Position numbers and translations under genes: made by a program. The notes under the pieces are model-generated. The model made no database searches and was not told the origin of the DNA. It was given only the letters and a program-made list of their open reading frames with translations. DNA of 64,000 bases from positions 2,418,001 through 2,482,000 of the forward strand of contig NZ_CP043329.1 in NCBI RefSeq assembly GCF_008195825.1. Reading direction: 5' to 3'. The DNA is from Pedobacter aquae. GTDB lineage: Bacteria > Bacteroidota > Bacteroidia > Sphingobacteriales > Sphingobacteriaceae. Positions 45,546 through 59,049 of the stretch are shown piece after piece (position 1 is the first letter of the stretch; each line of letters starts with the position of its first letter).

Positions 45546-46562
45546 TTAAAAGACGTTTACTTCGCGTTCTAAGACAAGGCCAAACTTCTGTTGAACAGAA
45601 TTTATGATGGAGGTAGAAAAATCATAAACTTCTTTTCCTGTTGCGCCACCGTGGTTTACTATTACTAAAGCTTGCTGGTGCCATGTACCAGTATGGCCAA
45701 CTACTTTGCCTTTAAAGCCACATTGCTCTATTAACCAACCAGCGGCTAATTTTACTTGGTTATTGGGTACTAAAAAGTACACTATTTCTGGAAACTGTTT
45801 ATGTAATAGGTCAAATTGATCCTTTGTAATGATAGGATTTTTAAAAAAAGAGCCTGCATTACCAATAGTAGATGGGTCTGGCAGTTTAGACACCCTAATT
45901 TCAGATACTACTTTAGAAACATCACTTAAAGCAGGATGCGTAATATTTCTCTTTGTTAATTCGGTTTGGATGGCGCCATAGCTGATATTAATTTGAGGAA
46001 TTAAAGACAGTTTAAACTTTACGCTACATATAATGTATTGCCCCTTTAAAGCTTGTTTAAAAACGCTTTCGCGATATGCGAATTTGCAATCTTCATGGGT
46101 AAAATACTTAAAAGTGCCTGTAGCAATTTCAAAAGCTTTACAACTTTCAAATACATCTTTAAGCTCTACACCATAAGCACCAATATTTTGGATAGGCGAA
46201 GCACCTACAGAACCGGGTATGAGGCTTAAATTCTCTACTCCTGCAAACCCCCAATGCACACAATAATTCACAAAATCATTCCAAACCTCACCAGCACCAG
46301 CTTCTACCACCACTTCTTGATGATTGATGCGATGCGCTATCCCTCTGATATTGATCCTGATGACTAAACCATCAAAATCTTGTGTTAATAACATATTGCT
46401 GCCACCGCCCATTACCAAACGTGGGGTTTGATGCCATTTTGGGTCTAGAAACAGCTCTACTAGTTCATCCTCTATACATATTTCAACAAAATATTTAGCA
46501 AAAACCTCAATTTGAAAGGTATTGAAATTTTTTAAAGAAACATTTTGATGAATTTGTAACAT
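45546..46562 (-). CDS. murB: UDP-N-acetylmuramate dehydrogenase
   Basis: 338 codons. The FAD motif VMGGGSNMLLTQDFDGLV and GSVGASPIQNIGAYGVEL (catalytic region), with STIGNAGSFFKNPI, identify MurB, which reduces UDP-GlcNAc-enolpyruvate for peptidoglycan. The length fits the E. coli-like type I form. It lies between the ECF sigma gene and crtZ on the same strand, an embedded housekeeping gene in the pigment cluster. Confidence 0.94.
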   Translation of the reverse strand: MLQIHQNVSLKNFNTFQIEVFAKYFVEICIEDELVELFLDPKWHQTPRLVMGGGSNMLLTQDFDGLVIRINIRGIAHRINHQEVVVEAGAGEVWNDFVNYCVHWGFAGVENLSLIPGSVGASPIQNIGAYGVELKDVFESCKAFEIATGTFKYFTHEDCKFAYRESVFKQALKGQYIICSVKFKLSLIPQINISYGAIQTELTKRNITHPALSDVSKVVSEIRVSKLPDPSTIGNAGSFFKNPIITKDQFDLLHKQFPEIVYFLVPNNQVKLAAGWLIEQCGFKGKVVGHTGTWHQQALVIVNHGGATGKEVYDFSTSIINSVQQKFGLVLEREVNVF

Positions 46563-46594
46563 GGTGAAATTAAATTGATGTTCTGAAATGACGA

Positions 46595-47029
46595 CTAGCT
46601 TTTAAAATATTTTCTGGATGCCCAAAGTAAGCCAAATTCTTCTGAAGGTGTTTTTTCTGTTGATTTATGATGTATTTTGTGCGCTCTTCTGATACCTTTT
46701 AAATAAACATTCTCTGTTTTAAAAGCTTTAAAACGATTGTGAATAAACCAATCGTGAAAAATAAAATAGATAATACCATATATAGATATACCTACACCTA
46801 TCCAAAATTTATAGTTTAATGTTGTTTGGTTATCAAACATCAGCCAGCAGGCTAATATCCCAAAACCTAAACTAAAAACATCATTTAACTCAAAAAAACC
46901 ATGTCTTTGTTGGTGGTGTGTTTTGTGAACAAACCAAAGCGGACCGTGAAATAAGTATTTATGCAAAGCCCAAGAAACTAACTCCATCCCTATTAAGGTT
47001 CCTAAAATAATGAGAATATTTACTAGCAT
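46595..47029 (-). CDS. crtZ: Beta-carotene hydroxylase (CrtZ-type)
   Basis: 144 codons with four hydrophobic helices and the histidine-rich di-iron boxes of the membrane hydroxylase superfamily: HKYLFHGPLWFVHKTHHQQR, FHDWFIHNRF and RRAHKIHHKS. CrtZ hydroxylates beta-carotene rings to zeaxanthin. It is 33 bp upstream of murB on the same strand. A pair of competing hairpins lies just upstream (47047-47099). Confidence 0.9.
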   Translation of the reverse strand: MLVNILIILGTLIGMELVSWALHKYLFHGPLWFVHKTHHQQRHGFFELNDVFSLGFGILACWLMFDNQTTLNYKFWIGVGISIYGIIYFIFHDWFIHNRFKAFKTENVYLKGIRRAHKIHHKSTEKTPSEEFGLLWASRKYFKS

Positions 47030-47046
47030 AATTAGAATGGATTTTT

Positions 47047-47099
47047 GAAGGATTGATTTTTGAATGAGAGAATAATTAAATCAATCCTTCTCTCATTCA
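47047..47099. promoter_or_regulatory. Two mutually exclusive hairpins between lpd and crtZ
   Basis: The arms are ordered a, b, a', b'. Arm a (gaaggattgattt, 47047-47059) pairs with a' (47078-47090, 13 bp). Arm b (tgaatgaga, 47061-47069) pairs with b' (47091-47099, 9 bp). The two stems cannot form together. On the minus-strand RNA the a:a' stem ends about 17 nt before the crtZ start, so it could act as a structural switch or as an overlapping terminator pair. The pairing is seen; the function is inferred. Confidence 0.45.
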
Positions 47100-47110
47100 T
47101 TCCCTCAACA

Positions 47111-48534
<1,424 letters not shown>

Positions 48535-48638
48535 CTAAATTAACGATTCTATTTGCCTTCTGGCAAGCTTCTTTTCAATTATTTTGATTAACCATTAAGG
48601 CTTGTTTATTGTTACATTTTAATTCCTATTTTTAAATA

Positions 48639-49433
48639 ATGAAAAAACGTCTTTATAACATCATTTTCGAACACGATACTAAAGCCGGAAGGGCATTTGA
48701 TATAGCTTTACTTTGGATGATTTTGTTTAGTGTGGTGATTGTTATTATAGAAAGTATCCCCGAAGTACATGAGGCTTTTTTTAAAGAATTTTATACCATA
48801 GAGTGGGTTTTAACCATTTTGTTTTCTATAGAATACATCTTGAGGATATGGACATCGCCAAAACCATTTCGTTATATATTTAGTTTTTGGGGCTTGGTAG
48901 ATTTACTTTCTATTATCCCAACCTATTTTGATTTATTTTTTGCTGGATACCATTATCTGCTTACTGTAAGGATATTTAGATTATTAAGAGTTTTTAGAAT
49001 CTTAAAATTGGTACGCTTTAACCGCGAAGCACAAATGCTTTTTAACGCTTTAAAAGCCAGTTCCTATAAAATAAGTGTTTTTTTAATGACGGTACTTACC
49101 ATGGTTACCATTTTAGGCACCCTAATGTATGTGATTGAAGGTAGTGAAAACAATTTTACCAGTATCCCACAAAGCATTTACTGGGCAATAGTAACGGTAA
49201 CAACAGTAGGTTTTGGAGATATAGTACCACAAACTGTATTAGGTAAATTTCTTTCTTCTTTGGCGATGATTATGGGCTATGCTATTATTGCCGTTCCAAC
49301 GGGTATCATTACGGTTGAGCTATCTAAAAATAAAAGTAAAGTTTGCGGTAATTGCAGTACAGAAAACCCTATTAGCGCTAATTTCTGTAGCCAATGTGGT
49401 AAAGAAATTACACAATTACCGGATGCCTCTTAA
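48639..49433 (+). CDS. Voltage-gated-type potassium channel with C-terminal zinc ribbon
   Basis: 264 codons. It has six transmembrane segments, with an S4-like arginine-rich helix (VRIFRLLRVFRILKLVRFNR) and a pore loop with the K+ filter TVGFGDIVP. A short zinc-ribbon tail (CGNCSTENPISANFCSQCGK) follows the last helix. It forms a tetrameric K+-selective channel in the inner membrane. Its 3' end overlaps the convergent acyltransferase gene by 26 bp. Confidence 0.9.
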   Translation: MKKRLYNIIFEHDTKAGRAFDIALLWMILFSVVIVIIESIPEVHEAFFKEFYTIEWVLTILFSIEYILRIWTSPKPFRYIFSFWGLVDLLSIIPTYFDLFFAGYHYLLTVRIFRLLRVFRILKLVRFNREAQMLFNALKASSYKISVFLMTVLTMVTILGTLMYVIEGSENNFTSIPQSIYWAIVTVTTVGFGDIVPQTVLGKFLSSLAMIMGYAIIAVPTGIITVELSKNKSKVCGNCSTENPISANFCSQCGKEITQLPDAS

Positions 49434-50577
49434 ACTCTTTCTCTCTATCAAATAAATATCTGTAGGTGTGATGAGTTTTATAAATTTTACCTCCAATTTG
49501 CTCGGCAACGTTCATCATTTTAGGGTTAAAATCACCTATCCAATTCATCTGAAAATCTTCGTATATAACTTTATCCTTGTCTTGAATAGTTTCTGCGGCT
49601 CTTACAATCATAGCTACTTCCACGCCTTTTTTCTGATGCTCTGGCACAATTCCGAAAACAATCCCATACATGGTTTTAGCAGTTTTTCTCCATTTATGAT
49701 ATAGGAATTTGATTTTTCCTATCCAATCTAACTTACCGTTAACATGCTTTACAAAAAGTTGGTTAAGCTCTGGAGTATTTACAAAAAAGCCAATGCACTC
49801 ACCTTTATAATAGGTATACCAAACAATTTTTTCATCTAAAATAGGTTTAAGCTGCAACATAATGGCTCGGGCTTGTTGGGTACTCATTTCCTTTACACCT
49901 TTATGCTTTACCCAAGCCCTGTTATAAACCAACCTAAAATCTTCTATATACTTAGCTAGGTTAGAAAGCTTCAAATGCTCAAAAGTATAATCGGGGTTAC
50001 TTAAAATATGTTCGGCTTTATCAGCATAGTTAGCAGCTAATTCTTGTGCTATTTTGCGGTAATAAGTGTATTGTTTAAAGTAAACTTCAAAGCCATAATC
50101 TTCAAAAAGCTGTTGATAATAAGGCGGGTTATAATTACAACAATAACAAGGTTCGTAAAAACCATCTACCAATAATCCCCACCATTTATCTCTATCACCA
50201 AAATTTATGGGCCCATCCATAGCTTCTATTCCTTGCGCTGCAAGCCAAGCTTTGGCGGTATCAAAAAGCAAAAAAGCCGCTTTTTTATCGTTTACACATT
50301 CAAAAAAACCTAAGCCGCCGGTGGGTTGGTCAAAACTGTTTAAAGTTTTTCTGTTGATGAAAGCAGCAATTCTACCAATAGTTTTACCGGCATCATCTTG
50401 CAAAATAAAACGGATGCAACTACCATGTCTAAAATACTTATTGCGTTTCTCATCAAAAACCATTTTTATATCCTTATCTAAAGGTCTTATAAAATTTTTG
50501 TCGGCTTTATAGAGGTGTACAGGTAACTCTAAAAATGCTTTTTGCGTGGCTTTATCCTCTACTTTAAGTATCTTCAT
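49408..50577 (-). CDS. GNAT-like N-acyltransferase family protein
   Basis: 389 codons. The N-terminal region (FLELPVHLYKADKNFIRPLD, GKTIGRIAAFINR) and the C-terminal region (IVFGIVPEHQKKGVEVAMIV) resemble two GNAT-like folds, as in a large family of conserved Bacteroidota acyltransferase-like proteins. The substrate is unknown. It overlaps the ion channel gene end to end by 26 bp and is divergent from the M1 peptidase gene. Confidence 0.75.
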   Translation of the reverse strand: MKILKVEDKATQKAFLELPVHLYKADKNFIRPLDKDIKMVFDEKRNKYFRHGSCIRFILQDDAGKTIGRIAAFINRKTLNSFDQPTGGLGFFECVNDKKAAFLLFDTAKAWLAAQGIEAMDGPINFGDRDKWWGLLVDGFYEPCYCCNYNPPYYQQLFEDYGFEVYFKQYTYYRKIAQELAANYADKAEHILSNPDYTFEHLKLSNLAKYIEDFRLVYNRAWVKHKGVKEMSTQQARAIMLQLKPILDEKIVWYTYYKGECIGFFVNTPELNQLFVKHVNGKLDWIGKIKFLYHKWRKTAKTMYGIVFGIVPEHQKKGVEVAMIVRAAETIQDKDKVIYEDFQMNWIGDFNPKMMNVAEQIGGKIYKTHHTYRYLFDREKEFKRHPVIV

Positions 50578-50670
50578 TTAAAATTTGTAAAAGCTAATTC
50601 GAATAACAGATTTTTTAAAAATACGTTTTTGGATGTTTAAATCAACCATTAAAATAGCCTAAATTTTTCT

Positions 50671-52302
50671 ATGATACTTAAAAATATAATCTCTTTCGTG
50701 TTTCTTCTTTTATCAATAAGCACTTACAGTCAGCTTTTAAACACCCATAAAACTACCTTGGCCGACTCTTTAAGAGGTAATATCCACAGCCCCTACAGAA
50801 CTTGTTACGATGTTAACTTTTATCATCTAAAAGTGAAAATAGATATAGCCAATCAGACCATTAAAGGCAGTAATATTTTTCAGTTCACAGCTACCAAAGA
50901 TTTCAAAACTTTACAGTTTGATTTATTTGAAAACCTGCAAATAGATAAAGTGATTTACAAAGGACAAGCTTTGGATTTTACAAGAACCTACAATGCAGTT
51001 TTTGTAAGCTTCCCGGATAGTATCAAAAAAAATAGCAAACAACAATTTGAAGTTTTTTATCAGGGGAAACCTAAAATAGCTAAAAATGCACCTTGGGATG
51101 GAGGCTTTACATTTACCAAACATCAAGATAAAGATTGGATTGCTACCTCTTGCCAAGGTTTAGGTGCTAGTAGCTGGTGGCCTAATAAAGACCAACAAGC
51201 AGATGAAGCAGATAGTATATGGATGAGCATTAGCGTTCCAGAGTCTATCATAAATGTTTCTAATGGCAGGTTACGCTCAGTAGAAACTCTTCCGGATGGT
51301 TATAAAACTTATCATTGGTTTGTGAGTGCGCCCATTAACAACTATAATGTAGCGGTAAACGCAACCAATTATGTTCATTTTAATGATATTTATAAAGGTT
51401 TAAAAGGTAATCTTAGTCTTGATTATTATGTTTTACCAGAACATCAAGAAACTGCCAAAACGCATTTCGATAATGATGTTAAAAGAATGCTACAAGCTTT
51501 TGAACATTGGTTTGGACCTTATCCTTTCTACAAAGATGGTTTTAAGTTAATAGAAACGCCTTATTTGGGTATGGAGCACCAAAGTGCTATTGCTTATGGT
51601 AACCAGTTTAAAAAAGGGTATTTAGGTAGAGATTTATCAGGTACTGGCTGGGGATTAAAGTGGGATTTTATTATTGTACATGAGGCCGGACATGAGTGGT
51701 TTGGTAACAATATCACCACCAAAGATATTGCCGATATGTGGGTACACGAAAGTTTCACCAATTACGCGGAAAGCTTATTTATAGAATATCATTATGGTAA
51801 AAAAGCTGGGGCTGAATATGTGCTAGGCTTAAGAAATAACATCCAAAATGATAAACCTATTGTTGGACCTTATGGCGTAAACCAAGAAGGCTCTGGAGAC
51901 ATGTATTATAAAGGTGCTAATATGTTGCATACTTTAAGAACCATTGTTAATAATGATACTTTATGGCGTGAGTTATTGATAGGCTTAAATAGAGATTTTG
52001 CTTTAAAAACCGTCACCGGAAAAGACGTTATCGATTACATTAACCAAAAAACTAAAATTAATTTTACTCCAATATTCCAACAATATCTTGAATATAAGAA
52101 TATCCCTGTACTAGAACTTAAGAAAGAAAAAAAGGGTTTCAGCTATCGTTGGAAATGTGATGTAGCTGATTTTAACATGCCTTTGCAAGTAAACATCAAC
52201 CACAAAATCTTAAAACTTAAGCCTACTTCAAGTTGGCAAAATATACCGGGCTCTACTTTTATGGTTGATGCTAATTATTACATCGCCATCAAAAAAATAT
52301 GA
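50671..52302 (+). CDS. M1-family metallopeptidase (aminopeptidase N-like)
   Basis: 543 codons, with a signal peptide (ISFVFLLLSISTYSQ). The zinc site HEAGHEWFGNN (H-E-x3-H) followed by ESFTNYAESLF supplies the third ligand Glu. The substrate motif GMEHQSAIAY stands for the GAMEN exopeptidase motif of M1 enzymes. The protein is shorter than classical PepN because it lacks the long C-terminal helical domain. It is probably periplasmic or secreted, releasing N-terminal amino acids. Confidence 0.9.
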   Translation: MILKNIISFVFLLLSISTYSQLLNTHKTTLADSLRGNIHSPYRTCYDVNFYHLKVKIDIANQTIKGSNIFQFTATKDFKTLQFDLFENLQIDKVIYKGQALDFTRTYNAVFVSFPDSIKKNSKQQFEVFYQGKPKIAKNAPWDGGFTFTKHQDKDWIATSCQGLGASSWWPNKDQQADEADSIWMSISVPESIINVSNGRLRSVETLPDGYKTYHWFVSAPINNYNVAVNATNYVHFNDIYKGLKGNLSLDYYVLPEHQETAKTHFDNDVKRMLQAFEHWFGPYPFYKDGFKLIETPYLGMEHQSAIAYGNQFKKGYLGRDLSGTGWGLKWDFIIVHEAGHEWFGNNITTKDIADMWVHESFTNYAESLFIEYHYGKKAGAEYVLGLRNNIQNDKPIVGPYGVNQEGSGDMYYKGANMLHTLRTIVNNDTLWRELLIGLNRDFALKTVTGKDVIDYINQKTKINFTPIFQQYLEYKNIPVLELKKEKKGFSYRWKCDVADFNMPLQVNINHKILKLKPTSSWQNIPGSTFMVDANYYIAIKKI

Positions 52303-52361
52303 TTTAAATCTTATTTAATTTTAAATTATTTAAAAAGCATCAATGAAAATATAGTTAATAT

Positions 52362-52369
52362 TATATTTG
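52362..52369 (+). promoter_or_regulatory. Possible -7 box for the LTA-synthase-like gene
   Basis: TATATTTG, a TAnnTTTG match, lies 22 bp before the ATG at 52392. No clear -33 element is seen. Confidence 0.35.
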
Positions 52370-52391
52370 TTAATTATTTGGGGCTTTTCAT

Positions 52392-54317
52392 ATGTTAAAA
52401 TTTTTAAGAGGAAATATATATTTCTCTTTACTACTAAGGCTATTTATTATAGTGGTCTTATATGCTATTTGTAGGATAGCATTTTATATTTTCAATGCTT
52501 CTTCTTTTCCAGAATTTAATTTTTCTCATTTTTTAATGCTTTTGTATGGGGGCTTAAAGTTTGATATTAGTGCAATTATTTATCTAAATCTTCTTTTCAT
52601 AGCCAGTCAAATTATCCCTTTAAAAGTTAGATACAGTAAAAGATATCAAAAAATATTTGCAGGCATTTTCTTCTTTTCTAATGGTTTGGGCTTAGCTTTT
52701 AATATCGGAGATATTGCCTATTTCCCCTTTACCTTAAAACGTAGCACTTTTAGCATGTTTTCGCAGTTTTCTAATGAGCAAAACTTAGGAACACTTGCCT
52801 TAAAATTTATTTTTATTGATTATTGGTATACCACATTATTATTTGCGCTTTGCCTTTATGCGATGTATTGGACTTATAAGCAAATCCCCATAAAAAAGCC
52901 TAAAATAAAGAATACAACTATTTATGGAAGCAGCGCAGCAGTTATGATGTTGCTAATCATATGGTTTTCTATAGCAGGTATGCGTGGTGGTTTTAGACAT
53001 AGCACTCGGCCTATTACCCTAAGTAATGCGGGGGAATATGTACAAGACCCCTCTGAAATTAATATTGTTATCAATACACCATTTTCTATTATCAGAACAT
53101 TAAAAACAAAACCTTTAAAAGAGCAAAACTTCTTTTCTAAAGCGGTAGCAGATAGTTTATATAACCCTATTAAACGACCTATTTTAAACCAAAAGTTTAA
53201 ACCCAAAAATGTTGTTGTTATTATTTTAGAAAGCTTTAGTAGAGAGTATATAGGCTTTTTTAATCCTCAGTTAGACGGAGGGAAATACAAAGGCTATACT
53301 CCTTTTTTAGACTCTTTGGCAAGGCATTCTTTGTGCTTTACCAATGCTTATGCTAACGGTAGAAAATCTATAGAAGGGCTGCCATCTGTTATATCTAGCA
53401 TACCGGGTATAAATGAGCCTTTTGTATTATCTTATTATTCTGGAAACAGAATAAATAGCTTAGGTGGCTTACTAGCCGAAAAAGGCTATCATACTTCTTT
53501 TTTTCATGGCGCCCCAAATGGCTCTATGGGCTTTAGCTCTTATATTAAAATGGCTGGTATTAAACACTATTTTGGGAAATCAGAATATGCTCATGATGAT
53601 GATTTTGACGGTATTTGGGGCATTTGGGATGAGCCTTTTTTACAATATTGGGCAAAAAACATCAATACCTTTAAACAACCTTTTTTCACGAGTGTATTTA
53701 CGCTTTCATCGCATCATCCATTTAAATTGCCTGCTGCTTATGAAGGTAAATTCCCAAAAGGTACTTTACCCATTCATCAAAATGTAGGCTATACGGATAT
53801 GGCTTTACGAAAGTTTTTTAAAACGGTTGCTAAAAGTGAGTGGTATAAAAACACATTATTCATCATTACGGCAGACCATTCTACCTTGGCCAGTCATCCA
53901 GAATATCAAACATCCTTAGGTGCTTTTGCAGTTCCCATCATTATTTTTGACCCAAGCGGCGATTTAAAAGGTGTACGAGATTATCCGGTACAGCAAATAG
54001 ATATAGCCCCTACCATTTTAAATTATCTAAATTTTGATAAAGCTTATTTTGCTTTTGGCCATGATATGCTTCAGCCTCAAAAAAATCATTTTATCGTTAA
54101 TACTATTGATGGCAACTACGAAATTATTAAAGACCAGTATGTATTGAAATACAATGAAGAAAGCAGTAAACTTTACAATTATAAAAATGATGTTTTATTA
54201 AAAGCAGAAATTGGCAAAAGTCATCCACAAGAAAAACAAGAATTAGAAACTTATTTGAAAGCTTTTATACAGCAGTATAATAAAAATATGATTGGGAATA
54301 GTTTAACGGTTGATTGA
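52392..54317 (+). CDS. LTA-synthase-family sulfatase-fold membrane protein
   Basis: 641 codons. Five transmembrane helices (residues about 8-215) precede an extracytoplasmic sulfatase-fold domain. Metal-site motifs: VVVIILESFSREYIG (Glu), NGRKSIEGLPSVISS (Ser or Thr nucleophile region), SSHHPFKLP and FIITADHST (Asp-His). Family members transfer phosphoglycerol or phosphoethanolamine to glycans or lipids. Gram-negative Bacteroidota have no lipoteichoic acid, so the acceptor here is probably an envelope glycan or lipid. It is the last gene before the repeat array. Confidence 0.9.
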   Translation: MLKFLRGNIYFSLLLRLFIIVVLYAICRIAFYIFNASSFPEFNFSHFLMLLYGGLKFDISAIIYLNLLFIASQIIPLKVRYSKRYQKIFAGIFFFSNGLGLAFNIGDIAYFPFTLKRSTFSMFSQFSNEQNLGTLALKFIFIDYWYTTLLFALCLYAMYWTYKQIPIKKPKIKNTTIYGSSAAVMMLLIIWFSIAGMRGGFRHSTRPITLSNAGEYVQDPSEINIVINTPFSIIRTLKTKPLKEQNFFSKAVADSLYNPIKRPILNQKFKPKNVVVIILESFSREYIGFFNPQLDGGKYKGYTPFLDSLARHSLCFTNAYANGRKSIEGLPSVISSIPGINEPFVLSYYSGNRINSLGGLLAEKGYHTSFFHGAPNGSMGFSSYIKMAGIKHYFGKSEYAHDDDFDGIWGIWDEPFLQYWAKNINTFKQPFFTSVFTLSSHHPFKLPAAYEGKFPKGTLPIHQNVGYTDMALRKFFKTVAKSEWYKNTLFIITADHSTLASHPEYQTSLGAFAVPIIIFDPSGDLKGVRDYPVQQIDIAPTILNYLNFDKAYFAFGHDMLQPQKNHFIVNTIDGNYEIIKDQYVLKYNEESSKLYNYKNDVLLKAEIGKSHPQEKQELETYLKAFIQQYNKNMIGNSLTVD

Positions 54318-54393
54318 GAAAAATCCGTTCAATTCTTTATATGAGTAAGAAATATTAAAACCAAAAAAGCCCAATTTCCATCGGGCTTTCTGT

Positions 54394-54525
54394 GTGGGAG
54401 ATACTGGGTTCGAACCAGTGACCCTCCCGATTATATATCGGGATGCTCTGAAAATCCACCATAAATACCACTTATTATCTAAAATATTAAAACCAAAAAA
54501 GCCCAATTTCCATCGGGCTTTCTGT
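54394..54525 (-). repeat. Type A unit 1 (132 bp): tRNA-Val 3' part without GIY-YIG ORF
   Basis: Outermost unit of the array. It has the tRNA 3' acceptor strand, T-arm and the 19-nt palindrome in place of the anticodon arm, but the D-arm and 5' side are replaced by 45 bp of AT-rich sequence (about 54451-54495). It carries no ORF of its own. The plus-strand frames through it give GDTGFEPVT-type translations, a known tRNA artefact. Confidence 0.8.
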
Positions 54526-54562
54526 GTGGGAGATACTGGGTTCGAACCAGTGACCCTCCCGA

Positions 54563-54844
<282 letters not shown>

Positions 54845-54920
54845 TTAAAACCAAAAAAGCCCAATTTCCATCGGGCTTTTTGTGTGGGAGATACTGGGTT
54901 CGAACCAGTGACCCTCCCGA

Positions 54921-55202
<282 letters not shown>

Positions 55203-55278
55203 TTAAAACCAAAAAAGCCCAATTTCCATCGGGCTTTTTGTGTGGGAGATACTGGGTTCGAACCAGTGACCCTCCCGA

Positions 55279-55560
<282 letters not shown>

Positions 55561-55636
55561 TTAAAACCAAAAAAGCCCAATTTCCATCGGGCTTTTTGTG
55601 TGGGAGATACTGGGTTCGAACCAGTGACCCTCCCGA

Positions 55637-55918
<282 letters not shown>

Positions 55919-55994
55919 TTAAAACCAAAAAAGCCCAATTTCCATCGGGCTTTTTGTGTGGGAGATACTGGGTTCGAACCAGTGACCCTCCCGA

Positions 55995-56276
<282 letters not shown>

Positions 56277-56352
56277 TTAAAACCAAAAAAGCCCAATTTC
56301 CATCGGGCTTTTTGTGTGGGAGATACTGGGTTCGAACCAGTGACCCTCCCGA

Positions 56353-56634
<282 letters not shown>

Positions 56635-56710
56635 TTAAAACCAAAAAAGCCCAATTTCCATCGGGCTTTTTGTGTGGGAGATACTGGGTTCGAACCAGTG
56701 ACCCTCCCGA

Positions 56711-58018
<1,308 letters not shown>

Positions 58019-58070
58019 TATTAGATAAGAATTAAAATCAAAAAAGCCCAATTTCCATCGGGCTTTTTGT

Positions 58071-58202
58071 GTGGGAGATACTGGGTTCGAACCAGTGACC
58101 CTCCCGATTATATATCGGGATGCTCTGAAAATCCACCATAAATACCACTTATTATCTAAAATATTAAAACCAAAAAAGCCCAATTTCCATCGGGCTTTTT
58201 GT
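58071..58202 (-). repeat. Type A unit 2 (132 bp), right of the IS982 element
   Basis: Same layout as type A unit 1: tRNA 3' part, palindrome and AT-rich replacement of the D-arm, no ORF. It lies between the IS-interrupted B7 unit and the B8 unit, so A and B units are interspersed, which argues against simple end-on duplication of one type. Confidence 0.8.
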
Positions 58203-58239
58203 GTGGGAGATACTGGGTTCGAACCAGTGACCCTCCCGA

Positions 58240-58521
<282 letters not shown>

Positions 58522-58560
58522 TTAAAACCAAAAAAGCCCAATTTCCATCGGGCTTTTTGT

Positions 58561-58692
58561 GTGGGAGATACTGGGTTCGAACCAGTGACCCTCCCGATTA
58601 TATATCGGGATGCTCTGAAAATCCACCATAAATACCACTTATTACCTAAAATATTAAAACCAAAAAAGCCCAATTTCCATCGGGCTTTCTGT
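58561..58692 (-). repeat. Type A unit 3 (132 bp)
   Basis: tRNA-Val 3' part with palindrome and the AT-rich replacement segment. One base in the spacer (ttattacc instead of ttattatc) distinguishes units 3 and 4 from units 1 and 2. Confidence 0.8.
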
Positions 58693-58824
58693 GTGGGAGA
58701 TACTGGGTTCGAACCAGTGACCCTCCCGATTATATATCGGGATGCTCTGAAAATCCACCATAAATACCACTTATTACCTAAAATATTAAAACCAAAAAAG
58801 CCCAATTTCCATCGGGCTTTCTGT
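58693..58824 (-). repeat. Type A unit 4 (132 bp), next to the true tRNA-Val
   Basis: Same sequence type as unit 3. Its AT-rich spacer ends at the terminator of the intact tRNA-Val at 58826-58900. Confidence 0.8.
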
Positions 58825-58825
58825 G

Positions 58826-58900
58826 TGGGAGATACTGGGTTCGAACCAGTGACCCCCTGCTTGTAAGGCAGGTGCTCTGAACCAGCTGAGCTAATCTCCC
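58826..58900 (-). tRNA. tRNA-Val (anticodon TAC), copy 1
   Basis: 75 nt on the minus strand. Acceptor GGGAGAT pairs with ATCTCCC, D-arm TAGCTCAGCTGGTTCAGAGCA, anticodon loop CTTACAA (TAC), T-arm CTGGTTCGAACCCAG. No encoded CCA. Its 3' part and terminator (acceptor ATCTCCC) are the source of the downstream array units. Confidence 0.97.
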
Positions 58901-58916
58901 ATCTTTGATTTATTGG

Positions 58917-58991
58917 TGGAGGATACTGGGTTCGAACCAGTGACCCCCTGCTTGTAAGGCAGGTGCTCTGAACCAGCTGAGCTAATCCTCC
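58917..58991 (-). tRNA. tRNA-Val (anticodon TAC), copy 2
   Basis: 75 nt. The body is identical to copy 1, but the acceptor stem is GGAGGAT / ATCCTCC, a compensated change on both strands. It lies 16 bp upstream of copy 1 in the direction of transcription, so both probably share one promoter upstream of 58991. Confidence 0.97.
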
Positions 58992-59049
58992 AAATCTTTG
59001 GGACTGCAAAAGTAAACTCTTATTCGAGAAAAGCAAAATAAATTTGAAA

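Noticed and set aside
47047-47099. An H-type pseudoknot upstream of crtZ
   Set aside because: The arm order fits, but no nucleotides remain to span the 13-bp stem, so both stems cannot form together. Reported as competing hairpins instead.
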